Assembly: GCA_021845665.1 (NCBI GenBank)
Contig: JAJZVO010000026.1
Span: 1 to 55,877, forward strand
Direction of reading: 5' to 3'
Origin: Bacteroidota bacterium
GTDB taxonomy: Bacteria; Bacteroidota; Ignavibacteria; Kryptoniales; JAKASW01
Length of the DNA: 55,877 bases
Below are positions 9,125 to 18,775 of the stretch, piece after piece; positions within the stretch are counted from its first letter, which is position 1; every line of letters begins with the position of its first letter. The position numbers and the translations under genes are program-made. Below the pieces are notes generated by a model. It saw only the letters and a list, made by a program, of their open reading frames with translations, ran no database searches and was not told the origin of the DNA.

Positions 9125-10129
9125 TTACTCTCTCATCATGGCCCTTCGGTAGGCACGTATGGCGCGTTTATGAGCCTGAAAGGTAACTGTAAAGACGTGC
9201 CCGCCTTTGCCGTTCGCAACGAAGTAAAGATAATTTGTCGTGTCGGGATATAGTGCCGCCATGATGGACTTCAGGCCGGGACTGCAGATCGGTGTCGGCG
9301 GAAGACCGTAGTTTTCGTAGGTGTTATAAGGAGATTTGATGCGCAAGTCTTTATAGTAAACCTCAGTATGTTCTCCGAGCGCATATTCGATTGTAGGATC
9401 GGCGTCGAGCGGCATATGTATTCTCAGCCGGTTGTAATACACACTTGCAATGATCGCTCTTTCCGAATCCATTTGTGCCTCGGCTTCGACAATCGACGCC
9501 ATTGTCATCACCTGATTTACGGTAAGGCCGATGGCCCGCGCTCTTGCCTTGAGCGAATCGTTGAAATAGAGTTTAAACTCGTCGGTCATTCGCTTCATGA
9601 TTTCGCCCGGTTTGGTACCGTAATAAAAGTCGTATGTATCCGGGAAGAGATACCCTTCCAAATTCGTCGACGGTATCGCGAGGATTTCAGCCATTGAATC
9701 GCTAAGCGCCTCACCTGCGAATGCAGCCGAATCGACGCCGAGAGCATGGTGATATATCTCGGCCATTTGGTGGATATCCAACCCTTCGGGAATCGTCACA
9801 GCGACAAGAAGGTTACTCTTTCCTGCCGAGATGAGCCTCATGACATCATAGTCTGAGTAGCGGCCTGAGAAGAGATATTTGCCGGCCTTTATCTTGCGGT
9901 CGACGCCGAGAATCTTCGAGAAAAACCTGAAGAGGACGATATTCGAGACGATATGATCACGGGTAATCGTAGAATAGACCTGATCGGCCGAGGCGCCGCG
10001 CGAAATCGTGAGGATGACGCCCTTTCCACCCGCATCGTGTATAGGCATCACAAAGGCAATAAGCCAAGCGACGGCCATTATCGCCAGCGCGCCCCAGACG
10101 ACACGTGCGACATCTTTCCGGTGACTCAT
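9125..10129 (-). CDS. mltG: Endolytic murein transglycosylase MltG (YceG)
   Basis: Cleaves nascent glycan strands at the inner membrane, setting peptidoglycan chain length. The 334-residue product has one N-terminal membrane helix (about residues 9-27) and a LysM-like subdomain. The YceG catalytic domain follows, with LEGYLFPDTYDF, the catalytic glutamate in SIVEAEAQMDSERAIIASVY near residue 215, and the C-terminal NTYENYGLPPTPICSPGLKS block. All key positions look intact. The start is fixed by the ATGA overlap with aroQ. Small cytoplasmic metabolic genes directly upstream make a mixed envelope/metabolism operon. Confidence 0.95.
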   Translation of the reverse strand: MSHRKDVARVVWGALAIMAVAWLIAFVMPIHDAGGKGVILTISRGASADQVYSTITRDHIVSNIVLFRFFSKILGVDRKIKAGKYLFSGRYSDYDVMRLISAGKSNLLVAVTIPEGLDIHQMAEIYHHALGVDSAAFAGEALSDSMAEILAIPSTNLEGYLFPDTYDFYYGTKPGEIMKRMTDEFKLYFNDSLKARARAIGLTVNQVMTMASIVEAEAQMDSERAIIASVYYNRLRIHMPLDADPTIEYALGEHTEVYYKDLRIKSPYNTYENYGLPPTPICSPGLKSIMAALYPDTTNYLYFVANGKGGHVFTVTFQAHKRAIRAYRRAMMRE

Positions 10130-10470
10130 GCCTCTCCCTGGTCAGGAGATCCCTTCGATGAACGCTTGCGGTGCTTCCCGGTAACGATCGATGTCCGCCT
10201 CTCTTCAGCGCTTTCACGCTCCAGCCGTCTCGATTCGTCTATTATTCTCTCGTAGACCCTTTTTACTGCCTCGTCTGTCAAAGGACCGGGATTCGCCTTG
10301 CTGACATTTTCAAAGACCTGCTTTTCTCTCTCGGGTGAATACACGTTGAGGCCGAGTTTTTCTTTTATCTTCCCGATCTCATCTGCGTACCTCGCTCTCT
10401 TATTCAAAAGTCTCACGATCAACTTATCCAGCAGATCGATCTTCCTTCTCAGCGATTTCATTCCGCTCAT
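10126..10470 (-). CDS. aroQ: Chorismate mutase, AroQ class
   Basis: Converts chorismate to prephenate for Phe/Tyr synthesis. The 114-residue product is the all-helical monofunctional form: LRRKIDLLDKLIVRLLNKRA, then the second-helix lysine in EIGKIKE, then SPEREKQVFENV, then ERIIDESRRLE. The Arg, Lys and Glu positions expected in the active site are present. The 25 C-terminal residues are basic and probably disordered. Both ends overlap neighbours by ATGA (trpA upstream, mltG downstream), so translation is coupled. Regulation by an amino-acid-binding domain is absent. Confidence 0.9.
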   Translation of the reverse strand: MSGMKSLRRKIDLLDKLIVRLLNKRARYADEIGKIKEKLGLNVYSPEREKQVFENVSKANPGPLTDEAVKRVYERIIDESRRLERESAEERRTSIVTGKHRKRSSKGSPDQGEA

Positions 10471-11270
10471 TTGTCGATCGCCGCCCTGAAACTCTTAAGA
10501 AAAGTTGACGCTTTCCCTGCCTCTCCTCCCTGCGTCGCCTCGGATATTTTTTGGAGGAATGCTGATCCAACGACGATCCCATGGGCGTAACGAGATATTT
10601 CGTGCGCGGCCTCCGGCGTCGAGATCCCGAATCCGACGACAAACGGTTTTGTGGCAATCCTCCCGACGAGCTGAAGGAATGACTTCACTTCATCGCTCAC
10701 GAGGTTCTTCCTCGCTCCGGTCACGCCCGTAACCGATACACAATAACTGAAGTCGGTGGTCGACTTGTCGAGCAGGGCGATCCTGTCGTCACCGGAAGTC
10801 GGGGCAATGAGAAGGACTATACTCAGGCCGGCCTTTTCGATTTCTCCCCTCATTTCCGGAGATTCTTCGTATGAAAGGTCCGGTATTATTACGCCATCGA
10901 CACCGGCTTCGAACAATCTCGATGCGAAATCCCTGCCGATGCCGTTTAGAAACGAATTCACATATCCCATCAGAATAATCGGAAGCTGGGATTCCTTTCG
11001 GAACTCCTTGACGAGAGAAAGGATAGTGGACGGAGTCATGCCGTTTGAGATCGCGATCTGCGAAGCGTGCTGAATTACCGGCCCGTCCGCGAGCGGATCG
11101 CTGAACGGGACGCCAAGCTCTACGAAATCCACGCCGGACTCTTCGGCCGCTCTCAGGACTCTCAAAGTAGAGTCCTTGTATGGAAATCCGGGCATCAGAT
11201 ACGCGCTCAGTAATTTTCTGCGGCTGCCGTCCAGGGCGGCCCTTTTTATCATACCATTGATTCTGTTCAA
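10467..11270 (-). CDS. trpA: Tryptophan synthase alpha chain
   Basis: Cleaves indole-3-glycerol phosphate to indole for the beta subunit. The 267-residue TIM barrel carries the catalytic pair in FVELGVPFSDPLADGP (Glu51, Asp62), the loop YCVSVTGVTGAR, and the phosphate-binding VGFGISTPEAA and GIVVGSAF. The start is either the TTG at 11270, one base after the tsaD stop, or an ATG at 11252. I kept the longer form because of the tight junction. No trpB or other trp gene adjoins; trpA is separated from its usual partners and sits beside chorismate mutase, another aromatic-pathway enzyme. Confidence 0.95.
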   Translation of the reverse strand: MNRINGMIKRAALDGSRRKLLSAYLMPGFPYKDSTLRVLRAAEESGVDFVELGVPFSDPLADGPVIQHASQIAISNGMTPSTILSLVKEFRKESQLPIILMGYVNSFLNGIGRDFASRLFEAGVDGVIIPDLSYEESPEMRGEIEKAGLSIVLLIAPTSGDDRIALLDKSTTDFSYCVSVTGVTGARKNLVSDEVKSFLQLVGRIATKPFVVGFGISTPEAAHEISRYAHGIVVGSAFLQKISEATQGGEAGKASTFLKSFRAAIDK

Positions 11271-11271
11271 T

Positions 11272-12285
11272 TCAAAAACTCAGTGCGAGATTAGGAGTCG
11301 GTTTCAGGGTGAGGTCGGTAACCAAACCTGTCTTTAGATACTTGAAATGAGCCGCGATCCCTATCATTGCGGCATTATCCGTACAATAGAGCGGCCTGGG
11401 GAAAAACACCCTCGCGCCGGCGGTCTCGGCCGAGGCTTGCAGGGCGGTACGCAGTCCGCGATTCGCCGCAACTCCGCCCGCGACCACTATGGATCTCACG
11501 CCGAACTTTCGCGCGGCGTTAGTCGTCTTTGCGACCAGAACATCTATCACGGCTGCCTGGAAGGATGCGCAAATGTCTCGGACAAGCTTCTCATCGGGTT
11601 TCTCCGGATCATAGTTCAACTCCCTGAGCAAATACAGGACGCTGGTCTTTATTCCGGAGAAGCTGAACTCGAATGAATCGCCGTCCATGAACGCACGGGG
11701 AAACTTGAAGGCTTTCGGGTCGCCTTCTTTCGCCAGCTTGTCGATGACTGGACCGCCGGGGTATCCGAGTCCAAGAAGCTTTGCAACCTTGTCGAACGCT
11801 TCCCCCGCGGCATCGTCCCGCGTTTGACCGAGCAGCTCATGAGTGAACGGCGCCCGCACGTGAATAAGCATCGAGTGACCGCCGCTTACGACGAGCGCGA
11901 CGAATGGGAATTCAGGCTTCTCTTCCTCGAGAAAAGCGGAGTAGAGGTGGCCTTCCATGTGATTAACGCCGACGACGGGAATGCCCATTGAAGAGGCAAA
12001 CGCCTTCGCAAAACTTATTCCGACAATAAGTGATCCCGCGAGGCCCGGTCCATACGTAACCGCTACCGATTCGATTGCATCTTTAGATATCGAGGCCTTC
12101 TTAAGGCTTTCCTCGACCACAGGGACAATCAATTCCATGTGTGCACGAGAGGCGAGTTCGGGTACGACTCCGCCATATTCGCTGTGAATGAGCTGAGATG
12201 ATATTACGACCGACTTCAGGTCACCGTCTTCCAGGACCGCGGCTGAACATTCGTCGCATGAGCTCTCTATTGCCAGAAGATTCAT
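11272..12285 (-). CDS. tsaD: tRNA N6-threonylcarbamoyladenosine transferase TsaD
   Basis: Transfers the threonylcarbamoyl group to A37 of ANN-decoding tRNAs, in complex with TsaB and TsaE. The 337-residue product is full length, with the ASKHA-fold start LLAIESSCDECSAAVLEDG, the metal ligands His109 and His113 in NHMEGHLYSAF, the glycine-rich VVSGGHSML, and a C-terminal AGGVAANRGLR followed by CTDNAAMIGIAA. It is the first gene of the seven-gene operon running down to 5418. The 151 bases upstream hold its promoter. The ribosome-binding site is weak. Confidence 0.96.
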   Translation of the reverse strand: MNLLAIESSCDECSAAVLEDGDLKSVVISSQLIHSEYGGVVPELASRAHMELIVPVVEESLKKASISKDAIESVAVTYGPGLAGSLIVGISFAKAFASSMGIPVVGVNHMEGHLYSAFLEEEKPEFPFVALVVSGGHSMLIHVRAPFTHELLGQTRDDAAGEAFDKVAKLLGLGYPGGPVIDKLAKEGDPKAFKFPRAFMDGDSFEFSFSGIKTSVLYLLRELNYDPEKPDEKLVRDICASFQAAVIDVLVAKTTNAARKFGVRSIVVAGGVAANRGLRTALQASAETAGARVFFPRPLYCTDNAAMIGIAAHFKYLKTGLVTDLTLKPTPNLALSF

Positions 12286-12436
12286 GAATGAATTATAAAA
12301 TTAACGTTAAACATTTACAAGCTTCAATTGAGACAACGATATCAATAGATAACATCAATATGGAATCCCAAAACGCCTCCCTCGGATCGAATTGCACGAA
12401 TGCCGTTCAATTGCGTCATTCGCGGCCAGAACAAAT

Positions 12437-13348
12437 TCAAATAGTGAAGTCGACCTGAACCAACGGCATAATCAGCCAACGAGGGCTCGTGCTTGTCATC
12501 CCCGCCGGACTGATGAAATCGCAGCCGATCAGCAGCCTGTTCCACCTTGTTATGTCGAAGAAAAGGCCCGGTGTTAAGCTGTAGAATCCGACCGACGTAG
12601 CGATGTCCCCATCTTCAGTGGCTCTCAGCATGTCATTGCTCAGGATAGAAGTCACACCGTACCCGGCTCTTACGAAGCCGTTAACGGGGGAGCTCTCTAC
12701 TTTTGTGTTCAGGACTAAGTCACAGTAGAAATTGGCCGTAAGAAACTTGCCGTATCGATCGATTGAATAGAGGTACTGAGTCGTCGATCCGTCCGGTGGC
12801 CAGTAATTGACGATTTCGTACCTGTCCAGGATTACGTTGTAGCGGATATCCTGCCACTGTGCTCCCGCCTCAAGCCTTCCACCGAAAATTCGATCCTGAA
12901 AGCATACAGCTAGACCACCGTTCCATTCATACGATTCACTTCCGTTCATGTCGGTGTAGGTGGCGCCCGCCGAGAGAGAGACTGCCTCAGACAGGCCGTA
13001 ATCGAGACTCAGGCCGGCAACGTACGACGGGAGAGTCCAATTCACGTTGTTGGTTGAATCGTAATTCCCGTATTGTTGCAGATCGGTATTGTCGTTCAGT
13101 CCGGTGGTGCCGTAAAAACTCTTCTTCCCTGAAAACTCGATATGTGGTGTCAACATCAACTTCCCCTTCATGTTGCCATCCGTAACCGTGACAGGCACCT
13201 GGTGAATAGGACCTGCGATGTCAACGCTGCGCGCCAGCACCACCGGCCGGGTACTCACACACCCCCATTGATCTACCGAGGCGGCCAGCGATAAAACACA
13301 AACCAAAGCCCGAATCAAGACGACTTTTACCCGCGATACGGTTTCCAT
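12437..13348 (-). CDS. Predicted outer-membrane beta-barrel protein, possible lipoprotein
   Basis: A 303-residue secreted protein. The start at 13348 is fixed by GGAGGG five bases upstream. A signal sequence (RVKVVLIRALVCVLSLAA) is followed by Cys in QWGC; the lipobox is poor, so lipidation is doubtful. The rest alternates aromatic and polar residues in at least ten strand-like segments (SYVAGLSLDYGLSEAVSLSAG, GFVRAGYGVTSIL) and ends in MPLVQVDFTI, which suits a barrel's last strand. No enzyme motif is seen and function is unknown. The gene is monocistronic, with spacers on both sides. Confidence 0.7.
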   Translation of the reverse strand: METVSRVKVVLIRALVCVLSLAASVDQWGCVSTRPVVLARSVDIAGPIHQVPVTVTDGNMKGKLMLTPHIEFSGKKSFYGTTGLNDNTDLQQYGNYDSTNNVNWTLPSYVAGLSLDYGLSEAVSLSAGATYTDMNGSESYEWNGGLAVCFQDRIFGGRLEAGAQWQDIRYNVILDRYEIVNYWPPDGSTTQYLYSIDRYGKFLTANFYCDLVLNTKVESSPVNGFVRAGYGVTSILSNDMLRATEDGDIATSVGFYSLTPGLFFDITRWNRLLIGCDFISPAGMTSTSPRWLIMPLVQVDFTI

Positions 13349-13564
13349 TTCTCCCTCCTGAAATTTCTTGCGGATCCTTGGGAACTTTACAAAAGAAAAG
13401 GATAGGATTCCACAAAACAGATGCGGCTGGCCCGTCTTCCCAGACACTAATGACGCGAGGGCCTTCTCATCTGAACGGACTTCTTGAAAGGGATAATTAG
13501 TGTCGTCAGTTATGGAAGGAACAGAAAGGTGCCACGGAAAGATTCCAAAAAACAGTCGCGGCGA

Positions 13565-15418
13565 TTATTCCCCCATCAGGATTTTCTCGAGAAGTTCTGA
13601 GGCGAACTCGTTCCTTGGGTTGCCGGCGAGCACTTGCTGAAGCAGGCGGAGGGCCTCATCGCTCCTTCCCTCTCTTGCTTCCACGACGGCAAGATCCGTA
13701 ATGGCGTCCTCATTCCCCGGATGGTTCATGAGAATCGCGCTTAGCGCCCGGCGTGCATCGTCTCGCTGATCGTTCATGATAAGCTGCTCGGCATCGAGGA
13801 GTTCGTTCCTCAAGCTTAGTTCGTTCTCGATAAAACGCAGATTTGACAACGCTACCTTGTTCTCGGGTTCGACCTCAAGAAGCCTCTTGAGAACGCCGAC
13901 TGCCGAGCCGTATCTCTTTTGGATTATGTCCAGGACTGCGATGTTGTTCATCGCATCCGTATGGAAAGGAATTGATGTTATGATGCCGAAGAAAACCGCG
14001 CGAGCTTCTTCCAGGCGACCGTCTTCGACCAGCAATTCACCCTTCATATTAAGCAGCGCCGGGAAGCCTGGATTCTTCCGGATTGCATCTTCAAGTAGTT
14101 CCAATGCATTTCCCGATTCGCCTGCCGTTCGCAATCCGCCGGCTGTTTTCAAAGCCTGCACGACAGGCTGTGGCATTTCTGAATCGTCGTGAATGGCAAA
14201 TTTCGATTCCAGTTCGCGCCTCGAAATCCATCCAGCCGGCTGCTTTGGTTCAAACTCGACCGGTATAATATCGACAACATCCGGAGTAGTAAATTTGTTT
14301 GGAGCCCGCCATAATGGTCCCGCCCGGTTCACTTCCCACCTCGACGCGGGCTGCAGGAACAGGCGAGGCCTGGCATTTTCAGTTCGCAGAGTCTCCCGCA
14401 CCGCAGCCTCAACAACTTCGGGAGCTATGTTTACGACGCAGTGCGAATACTCATACTTACATATCCAGTCACACCAGTAACAATCCAGTGGAAGCGCGAC
14501 CACAGAGGTTTTCGGCATATACGGCATGAAACGCCCGTAGTGACCGCCCCCCAGGACCACCACGTTCGGTATATTCACCGCACACGCCATGTGGGCCAGA
14601 CCGGTCTCAGCGCCGACAGCAATACGGCACTTCTTCATGAGTGCCGCAGTTTGGAGAAGAGTCGTCTTCCCACTAAGATTAATGGAACGGGTGCCGATCT
14701 CATTAATACAGTTTTGATTAAATCCGTATGCCGAAGCGTCTCCGAACGCTAGGACAGAAAATTCATTCTCGGCACATATATCCTTAAGTGCGATACCGTA
14801 GGAAGCGTAAGTCCTTAGATGAGACCGGCCAAAGGCAAAGAGTGCCATTGTCTTTTCACGCTGCAAACCGTTTTCCTCAAAGAAGTTCGCCGCAAAGGCT
14901 TCGTCTTTATCAGGTATCCATACTGTCGCATTCAGCTTGGGCGAGTTTATCCCGATCCCCGCAAGAAATTCACGGTACTTCTCTACCTCCGGTTCATAGA
15001 TGGAGCTGAACTCGAGGAGGGCAGTAAATATGCCATCTCTCTTCGACTTCACATTCTTTGGTATGGCCGCAGAGTTCCTGAACGCAACCTTCTCCTTTGC
15101 CAGGCTACCGACAACCAGGAAGTCGGCCAACTGTTCCCAGGAACATGTGGAGTCAAGGGCTAAATCGAATCCGCGGCTGCGAAGGTCCAAAAGGATACCA
15201 TTCCTGTACTTTGTGTCGAGAAACATCGCCATCTTGTCGACTCCGACAACTCGCTCAACAAAAGGGCTGGCCCGATAAAGTTCCGCTATATGCTCTTGGC
15301 ATACGGCGGTGATGGCGGCATTTCCAAACTTTTCGTAGACGTACGGTAGCATGGATGCAGCGAGAAGGTTATCACCGATGGCATCGAGCCTAACCCAAAG
15401 AATTTTCTTCCGTTCCAT
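13565..15418 (-). CDS. GT9 heptosyltransferase-like glycosyltransferase fused to TPR repeats
   Basis: The 617-residue protein is a two-part fusion. Residues 1-355 are a GT-B enzyme of glycosyltransferase family 9 (ADP-heptose:LPS heptosyltransferase-like). They start ILWVRLDAIGDNLLAASMLP and carry the donor-site signature AVGAETGLAHMACAVNIPNVVVLGGGH. A cysteine-rich block, DCYWCDWICKYEYSHC, closes the domain and may bind metal. Residues 430-617 hold about five TPR-like repeats (for example NPGFPALLNMKGELLVEDGRL). The fusion suggests the enzyme works on or with a protein partner or glycan assembly complex rather than only lipid A core. No other LPS genes flank it. The start ATG has no clear Shine-Dalgarno. 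Confidence 0.85.
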   Translation of the reverse strand: MERKKILWVRLDAIGDNLLAASMLPYVYEKFGNAAITAVCQEHIAELYRASPFVERVVGVDKMAMFLDTKYRNGILLDLRSRGFDLALDSTCSWEQLADFLVVGSLAKEKVAFRNSAAIPKNVKSKRDGIFTALLEFSSIYEPEVEKYREFLAGIGINSPKLNATVWIPDKDEAFAANFFEENGLQREKTMALFAFGRSHLRTYASYGIALKDICAENEFSVLAFGDASAYGFNQNCINEIGTRSINLSGKTTLLQTAALMKKCRIAVGAETGLAHMACAVNIPNVVVLGGGHYGRFMPYMPKTSVVALPLDCYWCDWICKYEYSHCVVNIAPEVVEAAVRETLRTENARPRLFLQPASRWEVNRAGPLWRAPNKFTTPDVVDIIPVEFEPKQPAGWISRRELESKFAIHDDSEMPQPVVQALKTAGGLRTAGESGNALELLEDAIRKNPGFPALLNMKGELLVEDGRLEEARAVFFGIITSIPFHTDAMNNIAVLDIIQKRYGSAVGVLKRLLEVEPENKVALSNLRFIENELSLRNELLDAEQLIMNDQRDDARRALSAILMNHPGNEDAITDLAVVEAREGRSDEALRLLQQVLAGNPRNEFASELLEKILMGE

Positions 15419-15649
15419 TTTGGATTAAGACAATATAATGATAATCATGCGTTTTCTAGGGTGCTTCGTATTTCGTTTGTGGGGAAACCGGAGACGCCTC
15501 CACTTCCGTTTTCTTGCTTTTCCCCATGTCCGGGAAGATCCTCGCGCAGTGGTAGCCAACACCGCGCTGGCAGCATAGAACCATTATGGGATTAAAGTCA
15601 TAAGAGACATCCTCACGATTTATCCACTTCCCATTCGAGAATGAGGATA

Positions 15650-16165
15650 CTATTTCGGCAGGCGTGGTGCGAAGATCGTAGTTTCACCATAAAGCTCTCC
15701 CCAACCGTGAGCTGCACGGAAATAACACGCCTGATCTATTCGGGCGATCCTGTGGATCACTTTATCTCCTTTTCTGCTGAAATAGGCCGTGACATTTTGC
15801 CAGGTGAGCCTTGCCGTATCGGAACTGGCTTTAACCGAAACGAGATGCAAATAATCCACCTTACCGTCAGCCCTCGCGATCGAATCGAGTTTTAAGTTTG
15901 AAATCGTGAGAAGCCTTGCCGATGGGATGACAGGCAACGCGTCCTCCACAATGTTTGAGTCGAGGATAAAAACATCTTGCTGCCGGTTGCTCCGATTGTT
16001 GAATGGGGTCACAAGATACGCGAGCTCATCGGAAAGACTGATTCTGATAATTGCGTTCCGACCAGAGCCTCTTTCAGGAGATTTAGCCAACTCCCGAGCG
16101 AATGACGGACAGCATGCGATGAAAATGGACAGTACGGTTGCAGTATGTAACCAATTTCGGCCCAT
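15650..16165 (-). CDS. Secreted protein of unknown function
   Basis: The 171-residue product has a signal peptide (WLHTATVLSIFIACCPSFA) and no recognisable domain. The mature part is beta-rich and mildly basic. The start at 16165 is chosen because GAGGAGG lies six bases upstream; a longer frame from 16183 lacks a ribosome-binding site. Spacers of about 230-250 bases lie on both sides, so it probably has its own promoter. I cannot suggest a function. Confidence 0.6.
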   Translation of the reverse strand: MGRNWLHTATVLSIFIACCPSFARELAKSPERGSGRNAIIRISLSDELAYLVTPFNNRSNRQQDVFILDSNIVEDALPVIPSARLLTISNLKLDSIARADGKVDYLHLVSVKASSDTARLTWQNVTAYFSRKGDKVIHRIARIDQACYFRAAHGWGELYGETTIFAPRLPK

Positions 16166-16412
16166 AGGAACCTCCTCTGTCAAGGCCGGTGAGAAAGGAA
16201 AAGTGGTAAACTACGAGCTCAAGTCAATACACAAGACTCTACAAAACCATCGGGCTCATTGTCGGAAATGGCGCTCTCACTTTGGACTGCACGAAATAAT
16301 AAGTGATGGAAATTACGAAGTCAAGTTTTGTTAGAGGACTAGCGGACTGCGTTGACGGAGGAGATCAGCACACTGATGTCACACAGCGGGTAAGATGAAT
16401 TGCCAAGCGCCG

Positions 16413-17429
16413 TCAGAACACGAGGGCATAGACTGCACCAAGTGCCAGACCAAGTATGTACAGCCAGCCGAACCGCTTGTTATGCACGAGACTGAATCGA
16501 TGGTACCAGAGCGGCCAGCCGATGTAGCCCTCAGGAGCAGAATCGGGACGAGGTTTCGAGAAGACTCCCATCGCCTTCCACGCACGGGGGAAATTCAAAA
16601 AAACCAGAAGCGCAAACGGGGTAACATAGCCGAGTATAACCAGCACGAGCACCACAAAATACATGAGGAAGATCGAAGTCTGATTGAATACCCGGGCACG
16701 TTTCTCGCCAAGTACGATTGGAAGCGTCTTCTGACTCTGGGTCTTGTCAAATTCCATTTGGTCGATATGCTTGCCGACCAGGATCGACATGACTCCGAGC
16801 CCGTATGGAATCGAAGCCAGGAAAGCGGGTGTCGAAAGCTTCCCTGTCAGGCAGAAAAATCCGCCTCCGATCATAAGTGGTCCCCACACAATCAGCGTGG
16901 CAATCTCACCGAGCCCGATACTCTTCAAATCACGGGGAGCTCCGTCGTACCAGTAGAGGATGCCGAGTCCGAGCGCAGCGAAGATTGCAGCGACAGGACC
17001 CCGGACAACCGCGAAAAATATCGCGATCAAAACGCCGACGGCTATCAGGAACCAGATTCCCCTTTTCAGAGATTTCACGTTCATCATATTGCTCGCAAGC
17101 GGATGGAGCGTGTATCTCATTCTCGGGGACTCCGGTGTGTCATGGCCCCTGTGAAATCCAAAGTAGTCGTTCGAAAGATTGCTTATGGCATGAGCTACCA
17201 CCAGGCCTACGAGGAGGAATATGAAATACAGGGTGTTGAATGATCCCGACCTCATAGCGAGCAGGCCGGCTATTATTGCGGCCTGGGCCGAAATAACGAG
17301 AATTATGCTGCGTGAGGCATAGAGCCATCTCGAAATGGGGTCGAGCTTTTCGATCGGAAGTTCTTTTCTATAGAAACCGCGAAACGCATTATACCATAGT
17401 TCGGCTTTTGAAACTGTAACGTCGTTCAC
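16413..17429 (-). CDS. UbiA-family prenyltransferase
   Basis: An inner-membrane enzyme of about 338 residues and eight to nine helices that attaches an isoprenoid chain to an aromatic or similar acceptor. The two Asp-rich signatures are visible: NDYFGFHRGHDTPES after helix 2, and HIDQMEFDKTQSQKTLP after helix 6. The downstream VLGEKRAR matches MenA-like members. The start is uncertain: GTG at 17429 has CAGGAG eight bases upstream, whereas ATG at 17495 would add 22 residues with no domain role but also has a purine-rich leader. The window has no menaquinone genes beside it. Acceptor unknown; MenA-like or a lipid-modifying relative are both possible. Confidence 0.85.
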   Translation of the reverse strand: MNDVTVSKAELWYNAFRGFYRKELPIEKLDPISRWLYASRSIILVISAQAAIIAGLLAMRSGSFNTLYFIFLLVGLVVAHAISNLSNDYFGFHRGHDTPESPRMRYTLHPLASNMMNVKSLKRGIWFLIAVGVLIAIFFAVVRGPVAAIFAALGLGILYWYDGAPRDLKSIGLGEIATLIVWGPLMIGGGFFCLTGKLSTPAFLASIPYGLGVMSILVGKHIDQMEFDKTQSQKTLPIVLGEKRARVFNQTSIFLMYFVVLVLVILGYVTPFALLVFLNFPRAWKAMGVFSKPRPDSAPEGYIGWPLWYHRFSLVHNKRFGWLYILGLALGAVYALVF

Positions 17430-17543
17430 CTGCAACTCTCCTGAATAATTCGAGCTTAAATATAACACTTTCGGAGAGCGCAAGTGAAATCCCATTCTGC
17501 TCCCTCTTCAGGCTGGGTGCTTCACCAGAGCCGGAAGAATCTA

Positions 17544-18764
17544 TCAAAACACCTGTCCAAAATTAAAATAGAATCCGGTTCCATCGTGACCAAATCCAAA
17601 ATCGGTTCGGACCACAAAATTGTCCATGTAGAGCCTGAGGCCCGCCACAGGATTTACCGCCCAATTCCTGAGATCAGCTTCCAAAAGATTGTGCCACACC
17701 TTTCCGGCATCGAGACCGACAACACCTCCCACTCTCCAAACAATCGGAAATCTGAGTTCGGCATTCACGAGAGCCATCGCTTTATCAAGAAACCTGTCCT
17801 GCGAGAGTCCCCGAAGCGTATTGTTCCCGCCAAGCGACGTAAGCACCTGAACTGGGAGGTCGTTGCCTGCCACCTGCTGCAACCCCGCACGCAGGGCAAG
17901 GACAGTCGGGGGATAGAAAAGAGCATAATAGTACTGCGTCCACACTGCCATCCGCAGGAACGAGATATTGCCAAGTATCCCGTGAGGAGCGTACTCCGAC
18001 TCGGCCTGAAGTGAGGTTCCCGAGGCCGGATTGATGAAGCTGTTCCTCGTGTCGTAACGGATATTTGCCCCGAGCGAGGCGTACCTGGCAGTAGCCGAGT
18101 TTAACGACGGCGGCAGCGATTTCAATATGCTTGCGGAATCGAAACCGTAGTTCTTTATACTTTTATATTTCACGACGATCTGGCCTACGAATTCGCGCGT
18201 CATCCCCCTGCTGAAAGTCAGACTTACTTCGACGGGCATTCTGGTATAACTCTCGCGGTCCGAAAAGTGCGAGCCATTGCCAATCCCGTAAGAATTGTTC
18301 TGAAGCCATTTGTCATAGTCGAAGGTAAAATCGACAGAGAACGGGTATACGGTTCCTTCGCGATATTCGATATCCGGATATGAGAACACACCTCTGTACC
18401 ATCTTTCGCCTTCCGTGCTGTTGAACAACACGATGTCAATCGACTCTTTTGAGTCGAGGAGATCGAAGAGAAACAGTTTTGCTCCATATCCGAACCCGAT
18501 GTCCGTATCGTACGAGAGGATGGGGAGAGGCTCGATCTTGCTCCTTCCTTCACGCAAACCGCCGACTTTTCCTCGTTCGAACGAGGCGGAGACGTCGATG
18601 TCCGTAAAAGAGGCGTAATGGTCGGACACATGAACACCGTCGACGGCCGAATCGAGTCCAGTGCCCGACCTGATTACTTTTGCACCGGAAGGTCCACGTC
18701 CCAGGAAAACATAGTCGATCCTTCTCGGTTTAGCGTCATATACCGCGCCGAGCCTATCCAACAA
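17544..18764 (-). pseudogene. EEP-Omp85 fusion, C-terminal part: nuclease/phosphatase tail plus Omp85 barrel
   Basis: This frame carries two things. Residues 1-60 are the C-terminal end of an endonuclease/exonuclease/phosphatase (EEP) domain, with Asp in RRIDYVF and the catalytic SDHYAS. Residues 90-406 are an Omp85/BamA-type 16-stranded barrel: SLGANIRYDTRNSFINPASG, the loop-6 signature LRGLSQDRFLDKAMALVNAE, then GLDAGKVW, ending in a C-terminal Phe. The matching EEP N-terminus lies in another frame at 18776-19417. Coding potential in this frame extends upstream to about 18815, where the frameshift must be. With one base restored the two halves would form one exported EEP-barrel protein. Expressed as it stands, this half would lack a signal peptide. 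Confidence 0.75.
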
Positions 18765-18775
18765 ATCCTGATCAT

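Noticed and set aside
16395-17243. 282-codon plus-strand frame
   Set aside because: Opposite a UbiA prenyltransferase with both Asp motifs; the plus-strand protein has no fold-like pattern.
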